A program made the position numbers and the translations under genes. Source: Paracoccaceae bacterium (GTDB taxonomy: Bacteria; Pseudomonadota; Alphaproteobacteria; Rhodobacterales; Rhodobacteraceae). Taken from it: DNA of 64,000 nucleotides. This document shows, in pieces, positions 54,428 through 62,873 of the stretch. The notes beneath the pieces were generated by a model. The model was not told where the DNA came from and did not search any database. It was given only the letters and a program-made list of their open reading frames with translations. The stretch's first letter is position 1; the number at the start of each line of letters is the position of its first letter. The stretch spans positions 124,001 through 188,000 of the forward strand of contig JAIXZW010000021.1 of the NCBI GenBank assembly GCA_027489375.1, given 5' to 3'.

Positions 54428-55459
54428 ATGAAAACCAATGCGGGGCGGTTCTTCGAGGATTACCGGCTGGGCGAGACGATCCGCCATGCGGTGCCGCGCA
54501 CGGTCTCGGGCGGGGAGCGGGCGCTTTACCATGCGCTCTATCCGGCGCGGGGGGCGCTTTATTCGTCGGACGCCTTTGCGCGGGCCTGCGGGCTGCGGGC
54601 GGCGCCGATGGATGACCTGATCGCGTTCCATACGGTGTTCGGCAAGACGGTGCCGGACATCAGCCTGAATGCGGTGGCGAACCTTGGCTATGCCGAGGGG
54701 CGCTGGCTGGCGCCGGTCTGGGCGGGGGATACGTTGCGGTCGGAATCGACGGTGATCGGGCTGAAGGAGAATTCCAACGGCAAATCGGGTGTCGTCTATG
54801 TGCGCAGCCGTGGCTTCAACCAGCATGGCGAGGTGGTGCTGGACTATGTGCGCTGGGTGATGGTGAAGAAGCGCGATCTTGCCGCGCCTGCGCCGGAGGC
54901 GGTGGTGCCGGAACTGGCGGCGGTGGTTCCGGCGGAGGCGCTGGTTGTGCCGGAGGGGCTGGATTTCAGCGCCTATGATTTCGCGCTGGCGGGCGAGCGG
55001 CATCGCTGGGGGGATTACGCGGTCGGCGAGCGGATCGACCATGTGGATGGCGTCACCATCGAGGATGCCGAGCATATGCTGGCCACGCGGCTGTGGCAGA
55101 ATACGTCCAAGGTGCATTTCGACGTGACCCAGCGCGAGGACGGGCGGCGGCTGATCTATGGCGGGCATGTCATCAGCCTTGCGCGGGCGCTGTCTTTCAA
55201 CGGATTGGCCAATGCGCAGATGATCGTGGCGCTGAATGCGGGGGCGCATGCGAACCCCTGTTTCGCGGGCGATACGGTGCGGGCGTGGTCGGAGGTGCTG
55301 GACCGTGCCGAGACGGGGGCCAAGGGGGTCGGCGCGTTGCGGCTGCGGCTGGTGGCGGTGAAGGACGGTGCCGCGCCCTTTGCGCACAGGGGGGCGGACG
55401 GGAAATACGCGCCCGAGGTGCTGCTTGATCTGGATTATTGGGCGTTGGTTCCGGTCTGA
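54428..55459 (+). CDS. mch: Mesaconyl-CoA hydratase, MaoC family
   Basis: The 343-residue protein consists of two MaoC-like hot-dog domains and has the length of the Rhodobacter mesaconyl-C1-CoA hydratase, which interconverts mesaconyl-C1-CoA and beta-methylmalyl-CoA in acetyl-CoA assimilation. Neighbouring genes (malyl-CoA lyase homologue, sdh, and ecm 7 kb on) support this. Other MaoC hydratases are possible, but size and context favour Mch. Confidence 0.9.
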   Translation: MKTNAGRFFEDYRLGETIRHAVPRTVSGGERALYHALYPARGALYSSDAFARACGLRAAPMDDLIAFHTVFGKTVPDISLNAVANLGYAEGRWLAPVWAGDTLRSESTVIGLKENSNGKSGVVYVRSRGFNQHGEVVLDYVRWVMVKKRDLAAPAPEAVVPELAAVVPAEALVVPEGLDFSAYDFALAGERHRWGDYAVGERIDHVDGVTIEDAEHMLATRLWQNTSKVHFDVTQREDGRRLIYGGHVISLARALSFNGLANAQMIVALNAGAHANPCFAGDTVRAWSEVLDRAETGAKGVGALRLRLVAVKDGAAPFAHRGADGKYAPEVLLDLDYWALVPV

Positions 55460-55469
55460 TCGGGCGGGC

Positions 55470-55575
55470 GGAATTTGGCGCAAATTCCGGGGCGATTTTT
55501 GACGCAGAAATCGGGCTCTGGCGGTGGTCGCCGGAATTTGCGTCAAATTCCGGTCCGGTTTCTGCGTCAGAAACC
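55470..55575. repeat. Second mirror-arranged cluster of four GCGTC-loop hairpins
   Basis: GGAATTT/AAATTCC with loop GGCGC (55470-55488) and CGATTT/AAATCG around TTGACGCAG (55493-55513) are followed by CCGGAATTT/AAATTCCGG (55531-55553) and GGTTTCT/AGAAACC (55557-55575), both with loop GCGTC. The arrangement copies the cluster at 38780-38887. It starts 11 nt after the mch stop and accounts for a third of the 311-base gap before sdhC. Confidence 0.8.
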
Positions 55576-55591
55576 GCTTTGCGGCAAATCC

Positions 55592-55620
55592 GTGATCACA
55601 GCTTTAAAAAGCGTGATCAC
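55592..55620. promoter_or_regulatory. Paired GTGATCAC sites upstream of sdhCDAB
   Basis: GTGATCAC at 55592-55599 and at 55613-55620 are 21 bp apart with an A-rich spacer (AGCTTTAAAAAGC), as upstream of sucCD. The pair is 150 bp before the sdhC start. It probably binds the same TCA-cycle regulator. Confidence 0.7.
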
Positions 55621-55770
55621 AAACCGAAAAAACTCGGAGGTTTAGCGCGAACAGTGCCGCGCTGCGGCGTTCTGGAGCGTGACTCGGTCGCAAAACACGC
55701 TATTCAAGGGGCAAGAGAAATCGAAGCGCGGACCGGCGCAGGCCGGCTGACAGCGACGGAGGGAACCGAG

Positions 55771-56154
55771 ATGGCTGATGCGAAGCGGGTCGAAAGACCG
55801 CTTTCTCCTCATTTGCAGATTTATCGTCCGCAACTGACCTCGATCACCTCGATCCTGACGCGGATCACGGGGAACGGGTTGATCGTCGGCACGATGCTGG
55901 CGGTGTGGTGGCTGCTGGCCGCTGCGGTGTCGCCCGAATATTTCGCGGTGGCGAATGCGGTGGCGACGAGCTGGTTCGGGGACCTCGTGTTCACGGCATC
56001 GGCCTGGGCGCTGTGGTATCACTACCTTGCAGGGCTGCGGCATCTTTACTTCGATGCGGGGCACGGGCTGGACATCCCGACGGCGGAACGCCTCGGCTGG
56101 GGCTGCATCATCGGGTCGGTCGTCCTCACGATCCTGACCGTGATTATCGTTTAA
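55771..56154 (+). CDS. sdhC: Succinate dehydrogenase cytochrome b556 subunit
   Basis: The 127-residue membrane anchor begins with the family motif RPLSPHLQIYRPQLTSITSILTRITG and has three hydrophobic segments. The haem-ligand His region is HYLAGLRHLYFD. GGAGGGAACCGAG precedes the ATG. It is the first gene of the operon. Confidence 0.95.
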   Translation: MADAKRVERPLSPHLQIYRPQLTSITSILTRITGNGLIVGTMLAVWWLLAAAVSPEYFAVANAVATSWFGDLVFTASAWALWYHYLAGLRHLYFDAGHGLDIPTAERLGWGCIIGSVVLTILTVIIV

Positions 56155-56164
56155 GGGTGGGATC

Positions 56165-56536
56165 ATGCGTTATCTGACCGACCGCAAGCGGGCCGTGGGC
56201 AAGGGTGCCTCGCACACCGGCACCGAGCATCACTGGTATATGAGCGCGAGCGCCGTGGCGCTGGCTTTCCTTGTGCCGACGTGGCTTTACATCTTTGGCC
56301 ATGCGCTGGGGCAAAGCCATGAGGCGGTGGTTGCCACCTTTGCGCGGCCCTTTCCCGCCATCCTGACGGGGTTGGTGCTGTTCGTTTCGATGCGGCATTT
56401 CGCCAAGGGCGCGACGATGATGATCGAGGATTACAGCGGCGGCTCGACCCGTCGCGGGCTGATCATCCTTGCGCATTCGCTTTCCTATGTGATCACGGCG
56501 ACGGGGCTGTTCGCCCTTGCCAAGATCGCTCTTTGA
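56165..56536 (+). CDS. sdhD: Succinate dehydrogenase membrane anchor subunit
   Basis: The 123-residue protein has three hydrophobic segments and the SdhD-type start YLTDRKRAVGKGASHTGTEHHW. It anchors SdhAB and helps form the quinone site. It starts 10 nt after sdhC. Confidence 0.94.
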   Translation: MRYLTDRKRAVGKGASHTGTEHHWYMSASAVALAFLVPTWLYIFGHALGQSHEAVVATFARPFPAILTGLVLFVSMRHFAKGATMMIEDYSGGSTRRGLIILAHSLSYVITATGLFALAKIAL

Positions 56537-56545
56537 GGGTTCGAC

Positions 56546-58348
56546 ATGACGGCTTATCCGTATGAGGTTCACGACTATGACGTGGTCGTGGTGGGCGCGG
56601 GCGGTGCGGGCTTGCGCGCGACGCTGGGCATGGCCGAGCAGGGATTGCGCACGGCTTGCGTGACCAAGGTCTTCCCGACGCGCAGCCACACGGTTGCGGC
56701 GCAGGGGGGGATTGCGGCCTCGCTTGGCAATATGGGGCCGGATTCGTGGCAGTGGCACATGTATGACACCGTGAAGGGGTCGGACTGGCTGGGTGACACG
56801 GATGCGATGGAGTATCTGGCGCGGGAAGCCCCCAAGGCGGTTTACGAGCTGGAGCATTACGGGGTGCCGTTCTCGCGCACCGAAGAAGGGAAGATCTACC
56901 AGCGTCCCTTTGGCGGCCATACGACCGAGTTCGGCGAAGGCCCGCCGGTGCAGCGCACCTGTGCGGCTGCCGACCGGACGGGGCATGCGATCCTGCATAC
57001 GCTTTACGGGCAGAGCCTGAAGAACAATGCGGAGTTCTTCATCGAATATTTCGCGCTTGATCTGATCATCACCGATGGCACCTGCACGGGGGTCGTGGCG
57101 TGGAAGCTGGATGACGGCACGATCCATGTGTTCAACGCCAAGATGGTCGTTCTGGCGACGGGCGGCTATGGCCGCGCCTATTTCAGCGCGACCAGCGCCC
57201 ATACCTGCACCGGCGATGGCGGCGGCATGGTGGCGCGGGCGGGTCTGCCGCTTCAGGACATGGAATTCGTGCAGTTCCACCCGACCGGCATCTACGGCTC
57301 GGGGTGCCTCATCACCGAAGGGGCGCGGGGCGAGGGCGGGTATCTGACCAACGCAAACGGCGAGCGGTTCATGGAACGCTACGCGCCGCATTACAAAGAC
57401 CTTGCGCCGCGCGACTATGTGTCCCGCTGCATGACGCTGGAAATCCGCGAGGGGCGGGGCGTGGGGGCCAATGGCGACCATATCCACCTGCACCTGAACC
57501 ACCTGCCGAAAGAGACGCTGGAACTGCGCTTGCCCGGCATTTCGGAATCGGCGCGGATTTTCGCAGGCGTGGACCTGACGAAAGAGCCGATCCCGGTTCT
57601 GCCGACGGTGCATTACAACATGGGTGGCATCCCCACGAACTATTGGGGCGAGGTGTTGAACCCCACGCCTGAAAACCCCGATGCGGTCTTCCCCGGTCTG
57701 ATGGCCGTGGGCGAGGCGGGCTGTGCTTCGGTGCATGGCGCGAACCGGCTGGGGTCGAACTCTCTGATCGACCTTGTGGTCTTTGGCCGTGCTGCGGCGA
57801 TCCGTGCGGGGCAGATCGTGGACCCGAAGGCGGCGGTGGCCCCCGTCAACAAGGCCGAGGTGGACAAGGCGCTTGGCCGTTTCGACGGGCTGCGCCATGC
57901 GAGCGGGGCGACCCCGACCGCCGAGCTGCGGCTTGAGATGCAAAAGACGATGCAGGCCGATGCCGCCGTCTTCCGCACGGAAAAGACGCTGGCCGAGGGC
58001 GAGAAGAAGATGACCGCGATTGCGGGCAAGATGGGGGATGTGAAGGTCACGGACCGTTCCCTTGTCTGGAACAGCGACCTGATGGAGACGCTGGAGCTGA
58101 CGAACCTGATGCCCAATGCGCTGGCGACGATCTATGGCGCGCATGCGCGGACGGAAAGCCGTGGGGCGCACGCGCATGAGGATTATCCGCAGCGCGACGA
58201 TGCCAACTGGCGCAAGCATTCGCTGGCCTGGGTTGACGGGGCGAAGGTGACGCTGGGCCATCGTGCGGTGCATGTGGACCCGCTGACCACGGAAGCCGAG
58301 GGCGGGATCAGCCTGAAGAAGATCGCACCGGCGGAGCGGAAGTTCTGA
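56546..58348 (+). CDS. sdhA: Succinate dehydrogenase flavoprotein subunit
   Basis: The 600-residue flavoprotein has the FAD site [15 protein letters not shown], the covalent-flavin His in [10 protein letters not shown], and catalytic motifs HTGYGR-like [20 protein letters not shown] and [11 protein letters not shown]. It oxidises succinate to fumarate. Full length. Confidence 0.97.
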   Translation: MTAYPYEVHDYDVVVVGAGGAGLRATLGMAEQGLRTACVTKVFPTRSHTVAAQGGIAASLGNMGPDSWQWHMYDTVKGSDWLGDTDAMEYLAREAPKAVYELEHYGVPFSRTEEGKIYQRPFGGHTTEFGEGPPVQRTCAAADRTGHAILHTLYGQSLKNNAEFFIEYFALDLIITDGTCTGVVAWKLDDGTIHVFNAKMVVLATGGYGRAYFSATSAHTCTGDGGGMVARAGLPLQDMEFVQFHPTGIYGSGCLITEGARGEGGYLTNANGERFMERYAPHYKDLAPRDYVSRCMTLEIREGRGVGANGDHIHLHLNHLPKETLELRLPGISESARIFAGVDLTKEPIPVLPTVHYNMGGIPTNYWGEVLNPTPENPDAVFPGLMAVGEAGCASVHGANRLGSNSLIDLVVFGRAAAIRAGQIVDPKAAVAPVNKAEVDKALGRFDGLRHASGATPTAELRLEMQKTMQADAAVFRTEKTLAEGEKKMTAIAGKMGDVKVTDRSLVWNSDLMETLELTNLMPNALATIYGAHARTESRGAHAHEDYPQRDDANWRKHSLAWVDGAKVTLGHRAVHVDPLTTEAEGGISLKKIAPAERKF

Positions 58349-58461
58349 TGGGCCTTCGGCGGGAAGATGCCGTGCGGGCGGGCGCGGGGGCGGGCGGGGC
58401 TGTGGCCGCGCGCCGTTCCGGTGCAGGCTGCGGTCATTCTGTCCTGAACGGAGGTTCCGCC

Positions 58462-58764
58462 ATGTCTTTTGCAAAGGTTTTGCCCGTTCTGGCGCTTGGA
58501 TTGCTTGCCGCCTGCTCTCCGCAGGATGTGGCGGACAAGGTGGGGCGGCGGACGGCCGAGACGGTGGTTTCGCCCGTCGTCGGCAGCGGGGCTGCGACGC
58601 AATGCATCGTAGGGAACGCCGATGCGGCCGAAGTGCAGACGCTGGTGCGCGATGTGGCGACGGTGGCGGGGTCTTCGACCCGTGCGCTGATCGCAAGCAT
58701 CGCGGCCCGTGCGCCGACGCAGGATTGCTTCAGGGCGGCGGGTATCCCCGCGCCGGTGCTGTGA
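58462..58764 (+). CDS. Small lipoprotein in the sdh operon (first)
   Basis: The 100-residue product has a signal peptide with lipobox LLAAC (Cys near residue 17). Its mature part contains paired cysteines (TQCIVGN and TQDCFRAAG). No family recognised. The ATG at 58462 follows GGAGGTTCCGCC, whereas a longer frame starting at the sdhA stop is not credible. Its stop overlaps the next start. Confidence 0.75.
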   Translation: MSFAKVLPVLALGLLAACSPQDVADKVGRRTAETVVSPVVGSGAATQCIVGNADAAEVQTLVRDVATVAGSSTRALIASIAARAPTQDCFRAAGIPAPVL

Positions 58765-59057
58765 TGCGGCGGGCGCTTCTCCTTTTGCCGCTGCTTGCGG
58801 CGGCTTGCGGGCCGGTCACGGTGGAACAGGCCGAGCGGCAGTGTTTCGAGCGGGCGCGGCTGGCTGCGGCCCCGCGCGGATCGGTCGGGGTTGGCGTCGG
58901 CTCGGGCGGGCAGGTGGGGGGAACCTTCGAGGTGACGGTTTCCTCGGACTACATCACGGGGCGGGACCCTTCGGCGGTCTATGAGTCCTGCGTCTATCAG
59001 AAATCCGGGCAGCCGCCGTCGCGGCCGCTTTATTCGTTTCCCGACTGGAAGGGTTAA
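58764..59057 (+). CDS. Small lipoprotein in the sdh operon (second)
   Basis: The 97-residue product has a short signal peptide with lipobox LAAAC. The mature part includes a Gly/Val-rich stretch (GSVGVGVGSGGQVGGTF) and two further cysteines. It overlaps the previous stop by one base and is followed 3 nt later by sdhB. Function unknown. Confidence 0.75.
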   Translation: MRRALLLLPLLAAACGPVTVEQAERQCFERARLAAAPRGSVGVGVGSGGQVGGTFEVTVSSDYITGRDPSAVYESCVYQKSGQPPSRPLYSFPDWKG

Positions 59058-59060
59058 GTC

Positions 59061-59837
59061 ATGGTCCAATTCACCCTGCCGAAGAACAGCAAGATCCGCA
59101 CCGGCAAGACATGGCCGAAGCCTGCGGGCAAGAATGTGCGCAAGTTCCAGATCTACCGCTGGAATCCCGATGACGGCGAGAACCCGCGGGTCGACACCTA
59201 TTTCGTCGATATGGACACCTGCGGGCCGATGGTTCTGGACGCGCTGATCAAGATCAAGAACGAGATCGACCCCACGCTGACCTTCCGCCGTTCGTGCCGC
59301 GAGGGGATTTGCGGCTCTTGCGCGATGAACATCGACGGGATCAACACGCTGGCCTGCATCTACGGGCTGGACGAGGTGAAGGGGGATGTGAAGATCTATC
59401 CCCTGCCGCATATGCCGGTGATCAAGGACCTGATCCCCGATCTTACGCATTTCTACGCGCAACATGCGTCCATCATGCCGTGGCTGGAGACGAAGACGAA
59501 CCGTCCCGCCAAGGAATGGCGGCAGTCGATCGAGGATCGCAAGAAGCTGGACGGTTTGTATGAATGCGTCATGTGCGCGTCGTGCAGCACCTCGTGCCCG
59601 TCCTATTGGTGGAACAGCGACAAGTATCTGGGACCGGCGGCGCTGCTGCACGCTTACCGCTGGATCATCGACAGCCGCGACGAGGCGACGCCCGAGCGTC
59701 TGGATGCGCTGGAGGATCCGTTCAAGCTCTATCGTTGCCACACGATCATGAACTGCGCCAAGACCTGCCCCAAGGGGCTGAACCCCGCGAAGGCGATTGC
59801 CGAGATCAAGCGGATGATGGTTGACCGCGTGGTGTGA
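59061..59837 (+). CDS. sdhB: Succinate dehydrogenase iron-sulfur subunit
   Basis: The 258-residue subunit holds three iron-sulfur clusters: [15 protein letters not shown] and the later Cys form the [2Fe-2S] centre, [17 protein letters not shown] and [17 protein letters not shown] form the [4Fe-4S] and [3Fe-4S] centres. It links the flavin to the membrane quinone site. It is the last gene of the operon. Confidence 0.97.
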   Translation: MVQFTLPKNSKIRTGKTWPKPAGKNVRKFQIYRWNPDDGENPRVDTYFVDMDTCGPMVLDALIKIKNEIDPTLTFRRSCREGICGSCAMNIDGINTLACIYGLDEVKGDVKIYPLPHMPVIKDLIPDLTHFYAQHASIMPWLETKTNRPAKEWRQSIEDRKKLDGLYECVMCASCSTSCPSYWWNSDKYLGPAALLHAYRWIIDSRDEATPERLDALEDPFKLYRCHTIMNCAKTCPKGLNPAKAIAEIKRMMVDRVV

Positions 59838-59860
59838 GGGGCGAGCGCCTTTCCGAATTC

Positions 59861-59897
59861 AAAGGGGCGGTCCGTTGCGGGACCGCCCCTTTTGCTT
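59861..59897. terminator. Terminator of the sdh operon, possibly bidirectional
   Basis: AAAGGGGCGGTCC (59861-59873) pairs perfectly with GGACCGCCCCTTT (59880-59892), followed by TGCTTT. It lies between the convergent sdhB and toxin genes and may serve both. Confidence 0.85.
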
Positions 59898-59905
59898 TGT
59901 GGCTG

Positions 59906-60223
59906 TCAGAACTTGCGCGCCCTGCTGCGGGTGATCCAGTCGGAGCCTGCATAGCTGATGGCATGGACCAGCACTTCGCGGTTGGCTTCGTCGACGGTGA
60001 AGGCGATGACGGCCTTGCGTCCTGCGGGAATGGCGCGGAGGTCGGGGGCGATATCGTCGCGGATGCTGCCCTTCATCGGGGTTTCGGCGAGGGTGCGGAT
60101 CGTCTCATGGATGCGCGACAGGCGGCGGTCGGCAGCTTCCGCGCCTGCGTAGTCCGCGACCAGCCGTCCGATGGCGGCGAGGTCATCGACCACGGCAGGG
60201 TGAAGGCGGATACGGAAGCTCAT
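59906..60223 (-). CDS. ParE/RelE-family toxin
   Basis: The 105-residue protein has the RelE/ParE fold pattern (RLHPAVVDDLAAIGRLVADYAG, LRAIPAGRKAVIAFTVDE, VLVHAISYAGSDW). ParE members poison gyrase and RelE members cleave mRNA; the target is not decidable here. The start overlaps the antitoxin stop by 4 bp. Confidence 0.85.
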   Translation of the reverse strand: MSFRIRLHPAVVDDLAAIGRLVADYAGAEAADRRLSRIHETIRTLAETPMKGSIRDDIAPDLRAIPAGRKAVIAFTVDEANREVLVHAISYAGSDWITRSRARKF

Positions 60224-60486
60224 GCCTTCGCTTTGGCGATGCTTTGGCGGGCCGCGGCGAAGGCGTCCTCGAGGTCGAGGTAATCGGAGCGCGGGGTCTG
60301 CATGCGGCTGCGGATTTCGGCACCCATCGCCTCGAGCGCGATTTGGCGTTCCTCCTCCTCCCGCATCATCTCTTCAAGCGCCGCCGCGACCGCTGCGCTT
60401 TGCGAGGCGAAGACGCCCTGGGCCACCTTTTCCATCAGGAAGCGGTGGTGGCGGTCGGTGAAGCTGAGCGTGGTTTTGACGGTCAT
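60220..60486 (-). CDS. ParD-type ribbon-helix-helix antitoxin
   Basis: The 88-residue protein starts with an RHH strand-helix-helix (TVKTTLSFTDRHHRFLMEKV, ASQSAAVAAALEEMMREEEE) and ends with an acidic/alanine-rich tail that would bind the toxin. The antitoxin gene is upstream and overlapping, the usual order. It probably represses its own promoter. Confidence 0.85.
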   Translation of the reverse strand: MTVKTTLSFTDRHHRFLMEKVAQGVFASQSAAVAAALEEMMREEEERQIALEAMGAEIRSRMQTPRSDYLDLEDAFAAARQSIAKAKA

Positions 60487-60619
60487 GGCGCGGCCCCTTC
60501 GGTATGACTTGGTAATCTAGGGCGGGGCGGGGATTCGGGCAAGTTCCGTTGCGTCGCCCCTTTCGCAATGCCTGCGGCTCGCCTAGCTTGCCGCGGAGAT
60601 CAGCGGAGGCGGCAGGGAC

Positions 60620-61324
60620 ATGACGGTTCATATCGGGGCGAAGGCGGGCGAGATTGCCGAGACGGTGCTCTTGCCGGGGGACCCCTATCGGGCGCGCTGG
60701 GCGGCGGAGACGTTCCTTGAGAATCCGCGTCTGGTGAACGAGGTGCGGGGGATGCTGGGGTTCACGGGAACGTGGCGCGGGCATCGCGTGACGATCCACG
60801 GGTCGGGCATGGGGATGCCGTCGCTGTCGATCTATGCCAATGAACTGATCCGCGATTTCGGGGCGCAGACCTTGATCCGCATCGGGTCGGCGGGGGCGTT
60901 GCAGCCGCATGTGAAGATCAGGGATGTGGTGCTGGCGCAGGCGGCGACGACGCTGGGCAGCCCGTCGCGGTCGATCTTCAAGGAGTTGAACTTTGCGCCC
61001 GTGGCGGATTTCGGGCTGCTGGCGGCGGCGCATGGGGCGGCTGTGGCGAAGGGGATCACCACGCATGTGGGCGGCATCTATTCCAGCGACACCTTTTACG
61101 ACGAGCGGCAGGACCTGTCGGACCAGTTGCAGCGGCATGGCACGCTCTGCGTCGAGATGGAGGCGGCGGAGCTTTACACCCTTGCCGCGCGCTACGGGCG
61201 GCGGGCTTTGGCGGTGCTGACGATTTCGGACCATATCCTGACGGGCGAGGACCTGCCTTCGGACCAGCGCGAGCGGAGCTTTGGCGATATGGTCGAGATC
61301 GCCCTTGCGGCGGCCTTCGCCTAA
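60620..61324 (+). CDS. deoD: Purine nucleoside phosphorylase
   Basis: The 234-residue hexameric-type phosphorylase cleaves purine (deoxy)nucleosides to base and (deoxy)ribose-1-phosphate. DeoD motifs [37 protein letters not shown] and [14 protein letters not shown] are present. It feeds the deoC/ALDH16-type route and ade. It overlaps the convergent small gene by 4 bp. Confidence 0.95.
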   Translation: MTVHIGAKAGEIAETVLLPGDPYRARWAAETFLENPRLVNEVRGMLGFTGTWRGHRVTIHGSGMGMPSLSIYANELIRDFGAQTLIRIGSAGALQPHVKIRDVVLAQAATTLGSPSRSIFKELNFAPVADFGLLAAAHGAAVAKGITTHVGGIYSSDTFYDERQDLSDQLQRHGTLCVEMEAAELYTLAARYGRRALAVLTISDHILTGEDLPSDQRERSFGDMVEIALAAAFA

Positions 61325-61518
61325 GGGCGCAGGCAGTCGCGGGGGGAGGTGCCTGCCTTGGCGGTGGTTTCGGCCCCGCAGGCGGCGCAGCGCCATGTCG
61401 TCGGCCCCGCCGCGCGGTCGAGCCGCCAGCGGCATTGCCGCGTGAGGGTCGAGTTGCGGCGGGCAAGCCACATATAGGCCAGCGTGCCGACGAGCAGGAG
61501 AAGAAGCAGGATCGGCAA
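61321..61518 (-). CDS. Small membrane-anchored protein with a CxxC-type cysteine motif
   Basis: The 65-residue product begins with one hydrophobic segment ([17 protein letters not shown]) and has a cysteine-rich tail ([26 protein letters not shown]) that could bind zinc. No family recognised. Confidence 0.7.
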   Translation of the reverse strand: MPILLLLLLVGTLAYMWLARRNSTLTRQCRWRLDRAAGPTTWRCAACGAETTAKAGTSPRDCLRP

Positions 61519-61569
61519 GGGGGCGCCTTTGGCGGTTCGGGGGCGGTTTTGTCCGCCCCCGCGCAGGGG

Positions 61570-62217
61570 TCAGCGGACGATGTAGATGATCTGGCGCTGG
61601 CCGTTTTCGACAAGGACGGGAACGCCGTTCACATAGGCGTAGGAATAGGTGGTTTCCGGCACGGGCTGCAAGGGCACGGTTTCGGGCAGGCTTGCGCCTG
61701 TGACCACCTCGCCCTCCAGATAGATCGGGTCGACGGGGTTTTCGCGGACGTAGGTGGTGATGGTGGTGTCGGGCGTGGTCGCGGCCCCCGATGCGGCACC
61801 GATGGCCCCGCCCACGGCGGCACCGATGGGACCGGCGATGATCGCGCCCGCCACGGCCCCGAGCGCGCCGCCTGCGGTGGCGTTGCCGGTGGTGTCGCCC
61901 TCATAGGTCGTGGTCTTGACCTTGAAGCGGTCGCGGTTGGGGTAGATCGCCACGGGGGCGTCGTTCTCCACCACGGTCAGGTAATCGCCCGAGGCCCAGC
62001 CCGTCTGGCCGTTGAACGTGACCTGACACCAGCTTTGTTTGGCAAGGCAGCCGCCCACATCGACGGCGGTCTGGGCGGGGATCACGGCGACGATGGGGTA
62101 GACGGGGCCGGGGCCTGCGCGGAGGTTGAGGTCGGTCCATGCGGTGACGGCCATCCGGTCCTGCGCATGCGCGGCCCCTGCGAGGAGCAGGGCCGAAAGG
62201 GTAAGGGTGCGGAACAT
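61570..62217 (-). CDS. Secreted SH3-domain protein with glycine-zipper segment
   Basis: The 215-residue protein has a signal peptide (LLLAGAAHAQ), a bacterial SH3 domain (about residues 25-85, LNLRAGPGPVYPIVAVIP), a Gly/Ala-rich zipper (about 115-145) and a C-terminal DUF1236-like region (YVRENPVDPIYLEGEVVTGASLP). It is likely envelope-associated. GGAGGACACGAT precedes the ATG. Confidence 0.85.
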   Translation of the reverse strand: MFRTLTLSALLLAGAAHAQDRMAVTAWTDLNLRAGPGPVYPIVAVIPAQTAVDVGGCLAKQSWCQVTFNGQTGWASGDYLTVVENDAPVAIYPNRDRFKVKTTTYEGDTTGNATAGGALGAVAGAIIAGPIGAAVGGAIGAASGAATTPDTTITTYVRENPVDPIYLEGEVVTGASLPETVPLQPVPETTYSYAYVNGVPVLVENGQRQIIYIVR

Positions 62218-62337
62218 ATCGTGTCCTCCTTGATGTGACAGGGAGAGAACACGAAGACCCCCCGGCCCGTTCCGTAAGCGTTTTCACGGAGCGGGGCGGG
62301 GGGCAGGGCGGGGGAGGGAGGAGTCCCCCTGTGTCGG

Positions 62338-62697
62338 TTACGCGGCGACGGCGGCGCGGTCGGCGTAGAGCTTCGCGTTGGGGCAGAAGGTGGCGTCGGC
62401 GGGGCTGCGGATGTCGCCGTGGTGGAGCGAGAGCGAGCAGGCGGCGCTTGCCGCGCAGTGGTGGCAGGTGCCGAGGAGTTCGAGGTAATCGGCGCGGTTC
62501 GCCTGAAGCTCGGCCTCCGGCACGCCGAAGACGGCGGCCATGCGGGCGATGCGGTCGGGGACATCGGCGGGGATGGAGATGAATTCGGCCAGTTGCGCCC
62601 GCGACAGGCCAAGATCGTCCAGATCGCGGTCGGACAGCGTGTCGATGGAGCGGAGGTCGTGCCAGCGGTCGATGAGGGCGCGGATGCGGTCGAACAT
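62338..62697 (-). CDS. DUF6455-family protein
   Basis: The 119-residue protein has an N-terminal helix with LSDRDLDDLGLSRAQLAEF (a DUF1127-like element) and a cysteine-rich C-terminal half (GTCHHCAASAACSL and FCPNAKL) that could bind metal. The family is common in Rhodobacteraceae without known function. An FNR-type site lies 64 bp upstream, which suggests oxygen-dependent expression. Confidence 0.85.
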   Translation of the reverse strand: MFDRIRALIDRWHDLRSIDTLSDRDLDDLGLSRAQLAEFISIPADVPDRIARMAAVFGVPEAELQANRADYLELLGTCHHCAASAACSLSLHHGDIRSPADATFCPNAKLYADRAAVAA

Positions 62698-62760
62698 GGG
62701 GTGTCCCTTCGGGCGGTGATGCTTTCGAAGGGACGATGCGCTTGTGCGGCGGGGCGGGCC

Positions 62761-62774
62761 TTGATGTGGGTCAA
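62761..62774. promoter_or_regulatory. FnrL-type site upstream of the DUF6455 gene
   Basis: TTGATGTGGGTCAA matches the FNR consensus TTGAT-N4-ATCAA with one mismatch in the right half. It lies 64 bp before the DUF6455 start, a plausible activator position. The surrounding gap 62698-62873 shows nothing else. Confidence 0.55.
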
Positions 62775-62873
62775 ACGGGGCGGCGGGATCTGACGAGGTT
62801 TCGTCAGGGCGCGTGCCGTTGTCTGAAAAACCGGTGCGGAATAGCTGCGCCGCGAGGGCGCACCCCAAGGGAG

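Noticed and set aside
56144-58696. An 850-codon open frame opposite sdhD and sdhA
   Set aside because: It is a shadow of sdhA, whose FAD and catalytic motifs are intact on the plus strand.
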